A stretch of 64,000 bases of DNA from Cavia porcellus (taxonomy: Eukaryota > Chordata > Mammalia > Rodentia > Caviidae), in the NCBI RefSeq assembly GCF_034190915.1, contig NW_026947500.1:18040501-18104500 (forward strand), given 5' to 3'. The notes beneath the pieces were generated by a model. It was not told the origin of the DNA, made no database searches, and saw only the letters and a list, made by a program, of their open reading frames with translations. Shown here piece after piece: positions 1 through 11,558 of the stretch. Position 1 is the stretch's first letter. Every line of letters begins with the position of its first letter. Position numbers and translations under genes: made by a program.

Positions 1-1925
1 AATGGTTGCCACCATGCATATTTGGCTGAAAATAAAACTGACCCATCCTTCAAGGAATTAGAAACACAAATCTCTCAGGTAGAATATCAATAATAAGTTA
101 AAGAAATAAATGTGATCAAGCAAAGTAAAACTGATTCCTATATTCGAGGCTTTGGAGCTACAGCAGTTGACAAGGCAAATGAAAAAAACCTATGCTTCAT
201 AAAGCTTACATTCTATTTGGGGAAGGCAGACAGTAAATAGCACAAATACGTAACTTGACTCACTGTAAATGTGTTTTCTTTATAAGTGCTGTGGGAAAAT
301 ATGGAAAGGGAGGTGATGAACATTTTCAGGAGGGTGGTGTGGGTGGTTGTGCGAAGAGGAGTAACATGACTGGCGGAAGTGTATGTGTTACTGGAACCAT
401 GGGCAGAAGTGTGATGCTGGGCTTCCCCACAGACAAGATCTCATTACTCATCCCAAAAGAAAATCAGGGAGAGAAGCTGATGGTGAAAGAGGAAAGGAAC
501 TGCACTTCTGGGGTAAGTGCCCTGGGAAGATCTAAGGGCTGTTTTGGGATTGCCAGTGGCAGCCTTGAGATTGTGTAAGGGGGAAAGCAAAAGCAGCCGT
601 GGAGGAGTTTGCACAGCTAAGATCCTGGTCAGGTTGCAATCTGGTTGAGCATTATCCTGGGACTGGCCCCACAGTCTTCTTGCTGCCACAGAAGTTGCTG
701 CTCATCAAGGGGCAATCTCCATCTGTTTCACAGGATGTTTATCTGTCAGATCAGTGGGGCTGCACCAGTCTCCATTTGCTTTGCAGAAAATTTATCAGAC
801 CAGTGCTTCTGGAATTTAAAATATACTGAGGGGAAGAGCAGCTCAGAAAGGAAAAGCTAGAGAGTCTTGTCAGAATGGAGTCAGTTATGGTAGCAAGTGA
901 AGCCAAGATATCTCTGGCTACTGAATTATGTGTCAGGCATGCAATTAGGTCTGTATTCACACTCATGTAATCTTTACAGTAATCCAGCAGGGCAGCTAGT
1001 AAGTCTCAGAGATGTTAGTAAATGTGCTTAAGATCACAAAGCTAACATTTGCCACTCCTCTATTCAAAGTGTCTTTGCATTGTACTTTCTTATAGGGAAA
1101 CCAGCTACATTTTCATTTCTTTTAAGAGGGAGGCAGCTAAAATGTGTAAAGGGGCTGTGTTGCTGGAATCTGTCCTTAGGATGTCAGTGAATAATCATTT
1201 GGGTGAAGGCTCACAAAAGAACAAAAGCAAACAAGTTTGAAAATCTTGCTGTGGAAAGGACGGTCTACAAAGTTTCTTGCATGTAAAGGAATTGTAAATG
1301 GAAATAATGGTGCAGAATCCAGTATAACTGTTTCAAAATGAAGCACATAACTAGGAATTCATTATTCAGTGTGAGATCCATTAAATAAAATTTATGGGAG
1401 TCCATTGATTTGTACCAAAATCCCCACAGAGGGTTCAGGTCTTCCACCTGGCAGTATTTTGCACATGGATATGAAATAAAGACAGAGCAAAACCAGCAAT
1501 TGAGGAGCTTGGAGATGACCAGTGTTCTCTGTGGCTATGATTCCAAAAGCTCAAGGATTTTATTGGTATCAATCAGGGAGGTGGGTGGGGGCCGCAGCAG
1601 AGTGCTAGGAAAAAGAAACTCTGCAGACATTGCCTGTAAAGCAAAATAGAGCAGTTTTTTACCAGGCACAGAGGCCCCCTTCAGTTAGCAATACAAGGGA
1701 TAGCTTGATGTACTCAAGGCTGACACCTCTTCTGCCAGGAAGGTATAGTTCTGGCTGAGTCCCATGGCCTCAGCTGAGATGTTGTCTCATGTCATAGTCC
1801 TGGAATCTCACAGGCTCTTACTCAAGTCCCTATTCCACCCAGTAGCTGGGCGAGGGGACAGTTCATGTCCATGTGCTGCAGTGAGACACAGTGGCATCTT
1901 GACCAGACTGGATCACATGCTTTTG
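1..1925. other. unassigned flank with one MIR-like piece
   Basis: No open frame here has the length, composition or similarity of a real gene. About 925-1055 resembles a MIR (the GTGTCAGGCATGCAATTAGG region, then a decayed tail resembling AAGATCACAAAGCTAACATT). The rest shows nothing that I can identify. The non-coding first exon of PTPDC1 could lie here or further upstream. Confidence 0.5.
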
Positions 1926-1930
1926 GGTAG

Positions 1931-2270
1931 TGTCATGGTTTATGTCTGTGTCCCCCAGGCCTCATGAGTTTGCATTGTGTATTTGTAATTGGTTCATTAC
2001 CTAGTAGTTGGATTGATGGTGTCAGTGCTCCACCCACATAGGGGTGGAGCCAGGATGTGATGTAATGGCAGGGAGAAGGTATGTCTCTCTTTGCTGGCTT
2101 GAGCTTGCTGTTTGCGGCTGCTATGAACTGCAGCCCAGCCATACCCACTTGCCTGGAAGCCAACTGAGCATGGACTGAAACCTCCAAAAACTATAAGAAA
2201 TAAACCTTTCCTTTCCCAACTTGGGCATCAGGTATTTTGTCTCAGCGACGAGCATAAAGTAACTAAGACA
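1931..2270 (+). repeat. 5' LTR
   Basis: 340 bases from TGTCATGGTTTATG to AACTAAGACA. It is about 95% identical by eye to the 3' copy, with scattered substitutions and a CT difference in the TCTCTCT run. It contains AATAAA near 2200, a likely polyadenylation signal. Confidence 0.88.
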
Positions 2271-3748
2271 GAATTTGGTATCGAGAGTGGGGTCGTTCGT
2301 GTGACTATACCTGGCCATGCTTTTCAAGAGGCTTTGGAAATGGCTTGTGGGTGGGGTTTGGAAAGGTTCAGACATGTCGCCTGGATGCATAGAGCTGGAG
2401 CAGTTTAGGCTGTTCTGTAGAGGAGATTCTGGTCAGAGCTCAGGAGACCAGAAAGCTGATAGAAAGCTGGATTGTAAAGACCAGGCTTGCCAGGTTTCTG
2501 CTGGGAAGGACTGCATTGGTGTTAGACTCCACATGATGTGTTTTATGCCTTGGCAGAAAGTTTGTCTGCATTTTGCTCCTGCCCAGAGACTTTGCCTGAG
2601 ACTGAGACATAGGGCAATGGACTGATTAATCTTGAAAAAGAAATTAAAAAGCAATTGAACATTGAGGCTGTGGCATGGCTATTGTTGGGGGCTTTCAGCC
2701 AGCTTTATGTTTCAAATCAGGGGCAAAGAGCCTAGCAGGATAATGTACAATGCTCTGAGTTTGGCCCGAAGGAAAATTCCAGGAAGGTTGTGGATTGTAA
2801 AGACAGAGTTGAGATTTTGATTCCTGAGGAGAAACAGAGAGATAAGAAAGATGGCCCCGGGGCATCCCAGGAAGCGGGTCTCCACCCTGTGCAGCCTCAC
2901 AGCAAAGGTGAAAAAATTTGCTCAGAGGGAAAAGCTGCAGAGCGCCATGTTCCAGAATGGCGACAGCGGCCACATGAGGTTCCAGGATGGCGGCAACATA
3001 GAGAAGCTTTTTCTCACAATCAGGTAAACAGAGCCCTGCGATCCAGGCAACTGATCCCTATAGCCAAGAGAGAGAAAAGCCTGGCTAGTGCTTCAGCTAG
3101 CAGCAAACCTTGGCGGCATCCACAACTTTTAGGTGCAAGGAAAATGCACAAATTCTGAGGGTAAGACGGCTTCCACCTCGATTGCAAAGGGCCTGGCTGG
3201 CCAAGCAGTGTGCCCCTGAGAGGGAGTTTGTAAAGATGTAAGTGTGAAGCCGAAGGTGCAGTGGAGACCCCAGAAGTTTGGAAAAGCTAGGAATGTGGAT
3301 GATCCAAGGGAAGCAACAAAAAGCGAGCAGAGAAGATTTAAGAGAAAAAGCTGTGGGAGTTGAAATCGCTGGAAGTGCCCTGGCTTTTGGAGCCACCCAA
3401 AGGCTTTTGGAGCTTGCAACCAAATTGCTTCAGATGCTGAGCTTGGAACTCTAGGACTTAATGTTCATCCTGCTAGATGTTGGACTTACTTTGTTTCCAA
3501 TGCTTTATATTCCCCTGTTTGTAACTTTTGAAATGGTAATGTTTATCTTGTGCCTTTGCATTTCAGTAATGTTTAACCTCGTTTCATTTGTACAGGGGGT
3601 TACAGTTATGAGTTTACCATAGATCTTGGAGGAGACTTGTGACTTGAACTTTTCAGCAATGCTGAAGCTGTTAGGACTTTGGCAACTCTTGGAGGTGGAC
3701 TAAATGTCTTTTGTATAAAGGATGTACATGAGTCCTGGGGGCCAGGGG
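2271..3748 (+). mobile_element. internal region of the LTR element
   Basis: It begins with a primer-site-like stretch and ends in a purine-rich tract. Open frames inside are at most 122 codons and show no retroviral motifs, so I treat it as non-coding. The segment AAGAAATTAAAAAGCAATTG near 2640 recalls MaLR interiors. Confidence 0.7.
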
Positions 3749-4090
3749 TGGAATGGTTTATGTCTGTGTCCCCCAGGCCTCATGAGTTTGCATTGTGTAT
3801 TTGTGATTGGTTCATTGCCTAGTGGTTGGATTGATGGTGTCAGTGCTCCACCCACATAGGGGTGGAGCCAGGATGTGATGTAATGGCAGGAAGAAGGTAT
3901 GTCTCTCTCTTTGCTGGCTCAAGCTTGCTGTTTGCGGCCGCCATGAACTGCAGCCCAGTCATGCCCACCTGCCTGGGAGCCAACTGAGCGTGGACTGAAA
4001 CCTCGAAAAACTGTAAGAAATAAACCTTTCCTTTCCCAACTTGGGCATCAGGTATTTTGTCTCAGCGACGAGCATAAAGTAACTAAGACA
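3749..4090 (+). repeat. 3' LTR
   Basis: The direct copy of 1931-2270, about 342 bases, opening TGGAATGGTTTATG and ending AACTAAGACA. It has the same internal AATAAA (near 4020). Its first bases differ from the left LTR (TGGA against TGTC). Confidence 0.88.
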
Positions 4091-4769
4091 GGTAGCTAAG
4101 GGATCATTTGATTCAATATAGCCAGCTCTGTGTATCTCAGTGAGTAGAGCTGAAATGAAGCTCAGGAACAGTTGGAGGCAAAGGGCTTCTTTTCTCTGGA
4201 GAGCACAGGTTGGTGATCTCCCACAGATTTGGACTGAGCTCTTACATTGAGGCCCCAGAAGACCAAGCCAAACTGGGGTCACTCATGTTAAGTGCCACAC
4301 AGTCAAACTGAATCTCAAGACTCGGGTGCTCTGGCTCATGCTCGTTACTCAGATGGCTGAGGCAGGAGAAACAATCAGCCTGAGCTGTTACAATAGAAAG
4401 TCCCCTGTCCTTTAGCCTGTACAGAGAAAGTATAACCTGCTGAAGACCAGCCTGCTCTCTGTAGCAGGCCATTTTCTTGTCATTACTAAAGCTCATGATT
4501 GTGCTACCCTCAGGGAACTTGTTTTCTAGAGAGAATGTTGAGTGGTTCACAAATCTCTAATAAAATACAGTGGGACTTTGTGTGTTTAGTGGTTTAGGGG
4601 AAAACATAAGAAATGAACTCAGATTCCCGGCTCTCTTACTTAATAGATGTATGATTTTAAGCAGACTGTTTGATTTCTTTTTGTCTTGGTTTCCACATGC
4701 GTAAAATGGAAGTAGTTCTGGTCTAACAGTTGTGTACCTTGATACTTACCCAGATGAGATAAAATCTTC

Positions 4770-5130
4770 GGCCCACACAAAACCTGTATATCAATGTTTA
4801 TGACAGTTTTGTTAATAATTGCATAGACTTGGAAGTGGCCTAGACGCTCTGTAGTAGATGAATGGGTAAAACTATGTACATTCAGATAGTGGATAAGGTA
4901 TTGAGCCATGAAAAGACATGGAGGAATCTTAAAATAAGCAGGTCTGAACAGCCTCCATACAGTGAGATTCCAACTGTGTACCGCTCTAGAAAAGGCAGAA
5001 ATGTGGAGCAGTCAGAAGATCAGTGGTTGGCAGAGGTTAGGAAGAGGGAGAAACGAGAAGGCAGGCCACAGGCCATGGCACAAGCATCTGTGTTAACTTA
5101 CAGCATGTACAGCTCCAAACGTGAGGTCTC
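4770..5130 (+). mobile_element. ancient L1 3'-end fragment
   Basis: The run TTAATAATTGCATAGACTTG then a TAGATGAATGGGTAAA-type sequence matches the well-known end of L1 ORF2 in old mammalian L1s. It is heavily mutated and the boundaries are approximate. Confidence 0.6.
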
Positions 5131-6189
5131 ATGAAGAGATGGCCTTTGGGGGACATTGATGTGTCAGTGTAGTACTGCTTTAACTGCTGACAGAGCCCTC
5201 TAGTATCAGAATAATCTAGAGTGTCATTGATAATGCATAGACTGTTATCCTCCTCCTAGTGCACAGACTTTGAGAGCAAGGACAAGGACTCTGCATTTCC
5301 ACAGCCTCCAAGATAATCTGATGCATCTTGAGGCTGGGGTGCTGGTGCCGTGAGCATCTGGGAGAGATTACATCACTTCTGCCCTCTCGGGCACTGCTTA
5401 ACATAGTGTCCCCCAGCTTCTGTCCAAAAACACATGTGGAGGTTTTGGCAGAGCACCATGTATCTGGAAAGTGCGAGGGGAAGTAGTGACGTGGCTGTCC
5501 TGAGACCCTCTCAGAATGCAGGGTGTATGAAGGGACTGAGCTGTGAAGCAGTGCATTCTTCCTCCTACCTGATGACTGCTCCTTGAACAGTGTGAGTAGC
5601 ACTTCATCACTGCACATCAGTTTTAAGCAGAAATGCTAATTATTGTGTGACTAATTCTGAATGGTTGAGTCATCTGGGGGCTCTCAGGGAAAAAGGAACT
5701 GTAAGCTTGAGTGAGCTAAACACGTTGTTGGATAGGAACTGAAGTGACATGACAAGTGATTGTGCAGTGAAATGTCAGGATTACTGTTCAGATTTTTCCT
5801 TCCTGATTGTATAACCAGGCGTATGAAATGAATTCATTTTTTTATTTTAAAGAGAGGAAGAAAAATAGAAATAAAACAAACCAGAGTTTGAAAACGGGCT
5901 AATAGGACAGTAACAATAATTAATACATTATGCATTGTTATCTTTATAGTATGAGATACAAGCATGAAATAATGTCCAGACGATGTTAGCTCAAATTGTT
6001 TTGTGAATAGAGGTTATGTTTTCATAAGTTGTCTTAAAAGATCAGTCATTACTGTGTACTAGCAAGACTGTTGAACAGGTACTGAATAGAATTATTTACA
6101 AATTCTTATAAAACTGGAGTAAAATGAAATGAATACAGATTATAAAGGTAAAGAAACAAAAAGGTATTAACAGATACTGGTTTGCAGTC

Positions 6190-6365
6190 ACTGAATACCT
6201 TTATGCCAGGCATTCTGCCTGAAACATATGCACAGAGTCTGTCCATCTTCACAGCACAGGAAAGTAGATACTATAATCCTCATTAGATAGAGGAAATCAA
6301 AACTCAAAGTGGTTCATATTCCTGGCAGTGAAGAGGGTCCACATTGAAATCCTGAGCTTCTGACT
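6190..6365 (+). repeat. MIR-like SINE
   Basis: The order of motifs matches MIR: TATGCCAGGCATTCTGCC, then CATCTTCACAGCA, then ATACTATAATCCTCATTAGA and a GAGGAAATCAAAACTCAAAG tail. It is diverged, as expected for an ancient SINE. Confidence 0.65.
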
Positions 6366-9300
6366 ACAGCGTGCTTAAAGTTTCAAGCAGCAATCATGTA
6401 CAATTAGACTATCAGTGTTTTCATGCCATGGCAGCACACAGTGGGGCCTGTTCCAGAGTTCCCCTGGATTTGAGATACTTGGAAAAAGAGTGGGTGGGGG
6501 TTGTACTTCCAACACACAAAAAGAGACCAGATGTATCCCCCAACTTTAACGAGAAAACTGGACAGCACATGTGAAAAGTGGCTTTTGGACATAGGAGAGC
6601 GGGCAGCGCCAGGCTTTATTTGCCAGGATGAGAAAAGTAAACCTGGTGAATTACACCAGGATTGCACTGCTGTCTCCCTGGGGCAGTTTGTAGACTTGGC
6701 TTAAGAGATAGACAGAGCGCAAAGCTCACTGTGGCTGAAGATGCTAGAATTTGCAGTGAAGGTCTCAGAATGGAGCAGTGCCCCATGCAAGAGCCTCCAG
6801 AGTTGGGCAGAGGTCCCCAAAGGCCTTGCTGGTCTCAGGTGTTTGTAATGCTGATCTGCATAGACTGCTTGAAGCCAGGAAAAGACAACAGAAAGGAATA
6901 GATGGAACAGTTCCTGGGCTCCTAGAGGGCTGGCAGGAGGTCCTGCTTCCCTAGCTGGGACACCCAAGCAGCAGGTGGAAGCAAGCCTTGAACAGATCCC
7001 CACTGATTCTAAATAACTATTCTGCTAAGGCAAAAAAAAAAAAAAAAAAAAAAAAAGAAAAAGAAAAGAAAAGAAAATCAAGACCTGATGAATATGTAGT
7101 AGAGATTTCCTTGAGGAAGGGCCTAAGAAAGGTAAGTCAGGAAGGCATATGACAGGTGTTCAAGCAGAGAGAAAGTGGTTCCTTTGCAGAGCCGTGGACA
7201 TGAGGCCGCTGAACCTCTCCAGTGAAGGCAGGTGGTTGGCCCAGAAGAGAAAGGAGGAAAAAATCTGACTTCTCTTACCACTCAGTCTTTGGAAGGTCTT
7301 GAAAGAGTCTGTTTCTCACACTTACGTCTTACTGTGTATCTCAGGCCCTTGAAAACTGGTACTTTAACCGAAGTATTTATGTCAGTAATGAAAACTTGGT
7401 ATATTCCCTGTTTTTTCTAGGACAGATGAATTACTTTGTCGTAAAAATCATGTGCTCATGTTTTGTTTTGTTTTTACTAAAAGCATAGTATTAAAGCTTT
7501 ACATAGTAATTTACAAGTAATTTTTTTCTCTTTTTAAAAATTTTATTTACTGAAAGACAAAACAAAACAGAAAATGGGTAGAAATAATACATACGTTCAG
7601 AGAAAAAATAAACAGGAAGAAATCACTAGTTGATGTTTACATACTGTCCTTTTACAAATAGTTGTTCAAGATACAAAAGTGGAATATATGAAGTGGGAAT
7701 TCAAACAGCGAGACTGCAAACAATTGTGTTCAACTATCCAACAAAAATGTAGTAATATGGTTATCAGTCCTATACACTTAAACATACATGCAGTTATCCA
7801 TCTCTTCATTTATGTTGAGATTAAACAAACCAAAGCAGACTAAAATCACTCTGAACAAAGAATAGTAGTATTGCTGGATTTCACATCAAAACACTCCAAG
7901 ATCAGATTAGGTACTATAGTGTCTTTTTTTTTTTTTAATTTTAAAGTAAGAGTAAACAAAATAGAAAACGGGTAGAAATAATATATAATTTCAAAGAAAA
8001 AAATAAACAGTAAGAAATCACTATTTGATGATTACAGATTGTCCTCTTACAAATAGTTATTTAAGATACTAGAGTGGAGCATATAAAGTGGGGATTCAAA
8101 CATTGATATTGCAACCAGTTCTGTTCAGCTATTCAACAAAAACTTAGAAATATGGTTATCAATCCTATACACTTAAACATATATGCAGTTATCCATATCT
8201 TCAATTATATTGAGATTGAATAAACCCAAGCAAGCTAATATCATTCTGAACAAAGAATAATACTATTGCTGGGTTTCACATTGTGACACCCCAGGATCAG
8301 GTACTTTAGTGTCTCTTTTCTTCAAAATATCTGTTGATTTCATCATGTGTCATAAGATCAGTTCTCATAAACTGTTCATAGATTCTACACATGCATGAGT
8401 CTTAAGATGTATTTCTATCCTTTCTATGTTAGAGGGAGAAGCAAAACAAAACAAGACAAAACAAAACAAATTCCTATAAACAGTTGAAAGGAAAGAGACA
8501 TATAAGACCGTTGTACAAAGAGTTCTACCATAGTTCCTGTGTTGTCTCTTGTTATCTTCAATAGAATTGACTATATCATCAGACATAGTATAATTGAATA
8601 TATCAATACATAACAGTATTAATAAAAACAACTTTGTATTTATCAAACAGGCAGTTATCAAAAACAGGCAGTTATCAAACCAGAATGTATATCATAGAGT
8701 CTTGTCATCTTCAGTGTAGTTGCCTATACTCTCAGACTTGATACTATCAATCATATCAGTTTTGAATAAAATCTGTCGATACCAAACAGCAATCAAACAA
8801 ACCAGATTTAACTAAGATCAGTCATGATAAAACAGTATAAGTCATACAGGGCTCCAGATTAAGATAATAGGAAATTAAAGATGATTACTATGCTATATCC
8901 TGATGTTTTGGGGATAGCTATCTGTGCCCTCAAATCTAATGCAAGTAGAAAACTGGGACAGAATAAAATCTATTAAAAAAACCAATAAAATCTATCTAAG
9001 CAGAGTGGTGCAAGTAATGTGGGTTTTAAATCCTGATACACTATTAACAATATCTTCTGCCATCTTTTTTAAGACTCTGTCTTCCCTTTCACTTCCCCAG
9101 CATACACTGTGCATTTTTGAGTCTGACCAAGACCCTTAGTTTTAAATTGGAATGGGAGGCAACCTGCTATTTACCTAAGTGGTTCCGAACCTTCTCTCTC
9201 CTGAACTTGATCTCTAATTGTATTCCTTTACCTGCTAAAGCCTGTCTTTCCAACCTATCCACAAATACTGGTCTAGTTGCCCCTATTACTCTCTGGTTCT

Positions 9301-9449
9301 CTATCACATAGAGCATTGTTTTCTATTTGATTTTAAGTCCATGTACTCTTTTATATCTTAATTATATTTCCTATAAATAGCATCTTGGTGGACCCTGCCT
9401 CCTGATCTACTCCACATGTGGTTCTTTTTTTTTTTAATTTACTGTATCA

Positions 9450-10271
9450 AGGCCATCTGTATTAGAGATTATAAGCAACCTTCTCTGCCTCATTTCTGTT
9501 ATGGTCTTCTTTTGCCATCAGTTGTCTGCTTATCTTCTTCATTCTGTTTTCTGCTCCATTCTTCAAGGCCTCTCTGCCACTGTTCCTGGAGTCCTAGTAC
9601 GTTTCTCCCTCTCTAGAATGCCCTGCAGTATTCTCTGTAGAGTTAGATTGGTGTTGCAAATTTCCCAAGTTCTCTTTGTCTTGGAATCATCTTGTTTCTC
9701 CATTAATTTGTAGAGACAGTGTAGCAGGGTGTATCAGTCTGGGATGGAGGTTATTTTCTTTCAGGGCTTGGAATATTTCACTCCAGGCTCTTCTTGACTT
9801 GATGGTTTGTGTTGAGAAGTCTGCCGTTATTCTGAAGGGCTTCCTCTATAGGTTATCTGTTTCTTGTTTCTAATAGCTTTTAATATTCTGTTCTTATATT
9901 GAATTTCTGGGATCTTGATTATTATATGCCTGGGTGTAACTCTGTTTTGGTTGTGGGTGGTTGGAGTTCTGTATGCCTCATATATCATAATATCATTTCC
10001 TTTTCCTATGTTTGGGAAGTTTTCCTTAATTATTTCTGTGAACAGCCTTTGTAGTTCCTTTGTTTGTACCCGCTTCTTCATTCACATTCTTTATTCTCAA
10101 GTTCTAGACCTTCTTGTCGTCTTCTAGCCTTTGTATTGTTACTGCTTGTTTCCCTGTTATTTTTAAAAAGTTTTCCCTTTCATAGTCCCACATTGCAAAA
10201 CTATCCTCCAGTTTGGATAATCTATCCTTAGTTTCTTTCAAGCAGATTTGCCATCTTTCCATAGAGTTTGG

Positions 10272-10311
<40 letters not shown>

Positions 10312-10755
10312 GTACCAGGGATCGAACTCTCAAGACTGCGCACTTGCAAGGCAGGTGCTCATGCCTCTGAGCTAAATCCCCAGGCCTTTTTTCCATAGTT
10401 TTTAATTTCCTGGTACTCTCTTTGAATCTGCTTCATGTTTTCTATATTTTGTTTATATTCTTCATCAAATGGTTCTCTCCTTTGTTTGAGTACCTCCTTT
10501 CTTCCATCTGTGTCTGCTTGAGGGATGCTTAGCATTTCTTTTATTAATCTTATGTCTTATGTCTTGCTTTACTTGGCTAAATATTTCACTTTTGAACTCG
10601 TCTATGAGGTCCCAAAGATATCTGTTCATGTCCACTGGTGCCATGTCTGATATTGCATGTTTGCTGTTCTCATTCTCTTTTGTATTTACTTGTCCTGGGT
10701 CAATGTTCTCAGGGTTAGGACCTGGAGACTTTTTGTTGTTGCTTCCTCTTCCCAT
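9450..10755 (-). pseudogene. L1-type ORF1 of HAL1-1, broken
   Basis: It begins MGRGSNNKKSPGPNPENIDP at 10755 on the minus strand. Fragments in different frames keep the coiled-coil (KDRLSKLEDSFAMWDYERE) and the RNA-binding core (RHIIIKIPEIQYKNRILKAI). Stops, frameshifts and an inserted SINE remove any full-length product. It belongs to the ORF1 version with the longer N-terminal spacer (IDPGQVNTKENENSKH). Confidence 0.8.
10275..10386 (-). mobile_element. ID-type tRNA-derived SINE
   Basis: A poly-T run is followed by GGTACCAGGGATCGAACTCT and ends with GAGCTAAATCCCCAGGCC, the reverse of the ID consensus. Flanking TTTCCATAG repeats suggest a target-site duplication inside HAL1-1 ORF1. Confidence 0.85.
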
Positions 10756-11558
10756 GTTTTTTGTTTCTTCCAGGAGGCCCCAGTTTCTTTCTTTGTTGGT
10801 TACAATTCTTCTGAAACATGCTGGTTAGGTGACCCTTTCCACTGCAGTGTGCTAGTGAGTTGTAGACAGGGGCAGCATATGCTGGTCCCTGCCCTCCAGA
10901 TCAGTCAAGCTGCTGTGGCCTGCACTTTATTGCTGAGCACTACCTTCCCTCTGGGTTAGTCGAACTTCTGAGGCTTCACTGGGGTAGTGTGCACAGCCGC
11001 TGTAGTGAATTGATTTCACATAACCTATTGGCTCTCAGCCAGGTCACGTGACTGAGGCCTAGCTCACTCCACCAATCCCAGGCAGGAAGGGAACAACTGA
11101 CTAAAGTCACTGCTGCCCCTTATACTTGCCAGTCCTGCCCATCCCAAAGTGTCATTGGCTGGAGCCCCACTTTGTGTGAAATGGCTCCACTCCTGTCACT
11201 CACTACAGGTCGATGCAGGCTCCCGGCCAGCTCAGCTCTCAGTTTGGCTGGCCAACCCCCGACCTCAGTGTGACTGTGCCTCCAGTGAGTCGAAGCGGCG
11301 GGACGTTGGACAGCTCGGCAAGTTGCCCACTGCAGTGGGACCAGTTAACCTTTAGCTGTTCTGATAGTAGCACCAGGACTGTATGTTTGATTGGTCTTCT
11401 CACCTTCATTTCTTCCTGGGATGAGAGAATTCATCTCCCTCTGTTCGGGGCTCCCCACGCTGTATTATGTTGAATTCTAAGTTCACTATCTCAGGGAGCC
11501 TCTGTAGCCAGCTATTATCTATCCGCCATCTTTTTCCGGTTCCTACAAATAATTTTTT

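Larger units (their letters stand above)
1931..4090 (+). mobile_element. complete two-LTR element, MaLR/ERVL-like, non-coding
   Basis: Two direct repeats of about 340 bases flank 1.48 kb. The left LTR starts TGTCATGG and ends CTAAGACA, with the terminal TG..CA typical of LTRs. The five bases GGTAG stand immediately before 1931 and again at 4091-4095, a target-site duplication. After the left LTR comes TTTGGTATCGAGAGTGGGGT, placed like a primer-binding site. A purine-rich GGGGGCCAGGGG stands just before the right LTR. No gag, protease or polymerase frame is visible in the interior, so the element is non-autonomous. The MaLR/ERVL assignment is inferred from the primer-site style, 5-base duplication and short non-coding interior. 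Confidence 0.85.
4096..7511. other. unassigned stretch with old repeats
   Basis: About 4770-5130 is an old L1 ORF2 3' segment (+), listed separately, and about 6190-6365 is a MIR (+). At 7031-7077 there is an A-rich simple tract. A 133-codon minus frame at 5216-5617 has no recognisable domain. The remainder shows nothing I can name. Confidence 0.5.
7527..11543 (-). mobile_element. HAL1-1: full-length half-L1 (ORF1 only), decayed
   Basis: Minus-strand element of about 4.0 kb. Its 5' end is at about 11543 with AAAGATGGCGGATAG just inside, and its 3' end at about 7527. It is flanked by TACAAGTAATTTTTT (7512-7526) and TACAAATAATTTTTT (11544-11558), a one-mismatch target-site duplication. Order on the minus strand: 5' region 11543-10756, ORF1 from 10755 to about 9450 (frameshifted and stopped), then a 3' region. 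No ORF2 endonuclease or reverse transcriptase sequence lies between. The 3' terminal segment of about 390 bases is present twice (7530-7920 and 7935-8330). A younger ID SINE sits in ORF1 at 10275-10386. Confidence 0.8.

Noticed and set aside
5216..5617. 133-codon minus-strand open frame
   Set aside because: No start context, domain or conserved-looking composition; overlapping frames and Cys/Ser/His-rich translation look like chance.
7031..7077. A-rich tract as a SINE or processed-pseudogene tail
   Set aside because: The sequence to its left (6.4-7.03 kb) matches no gene or SINE that I know and no target-site duplication was found.
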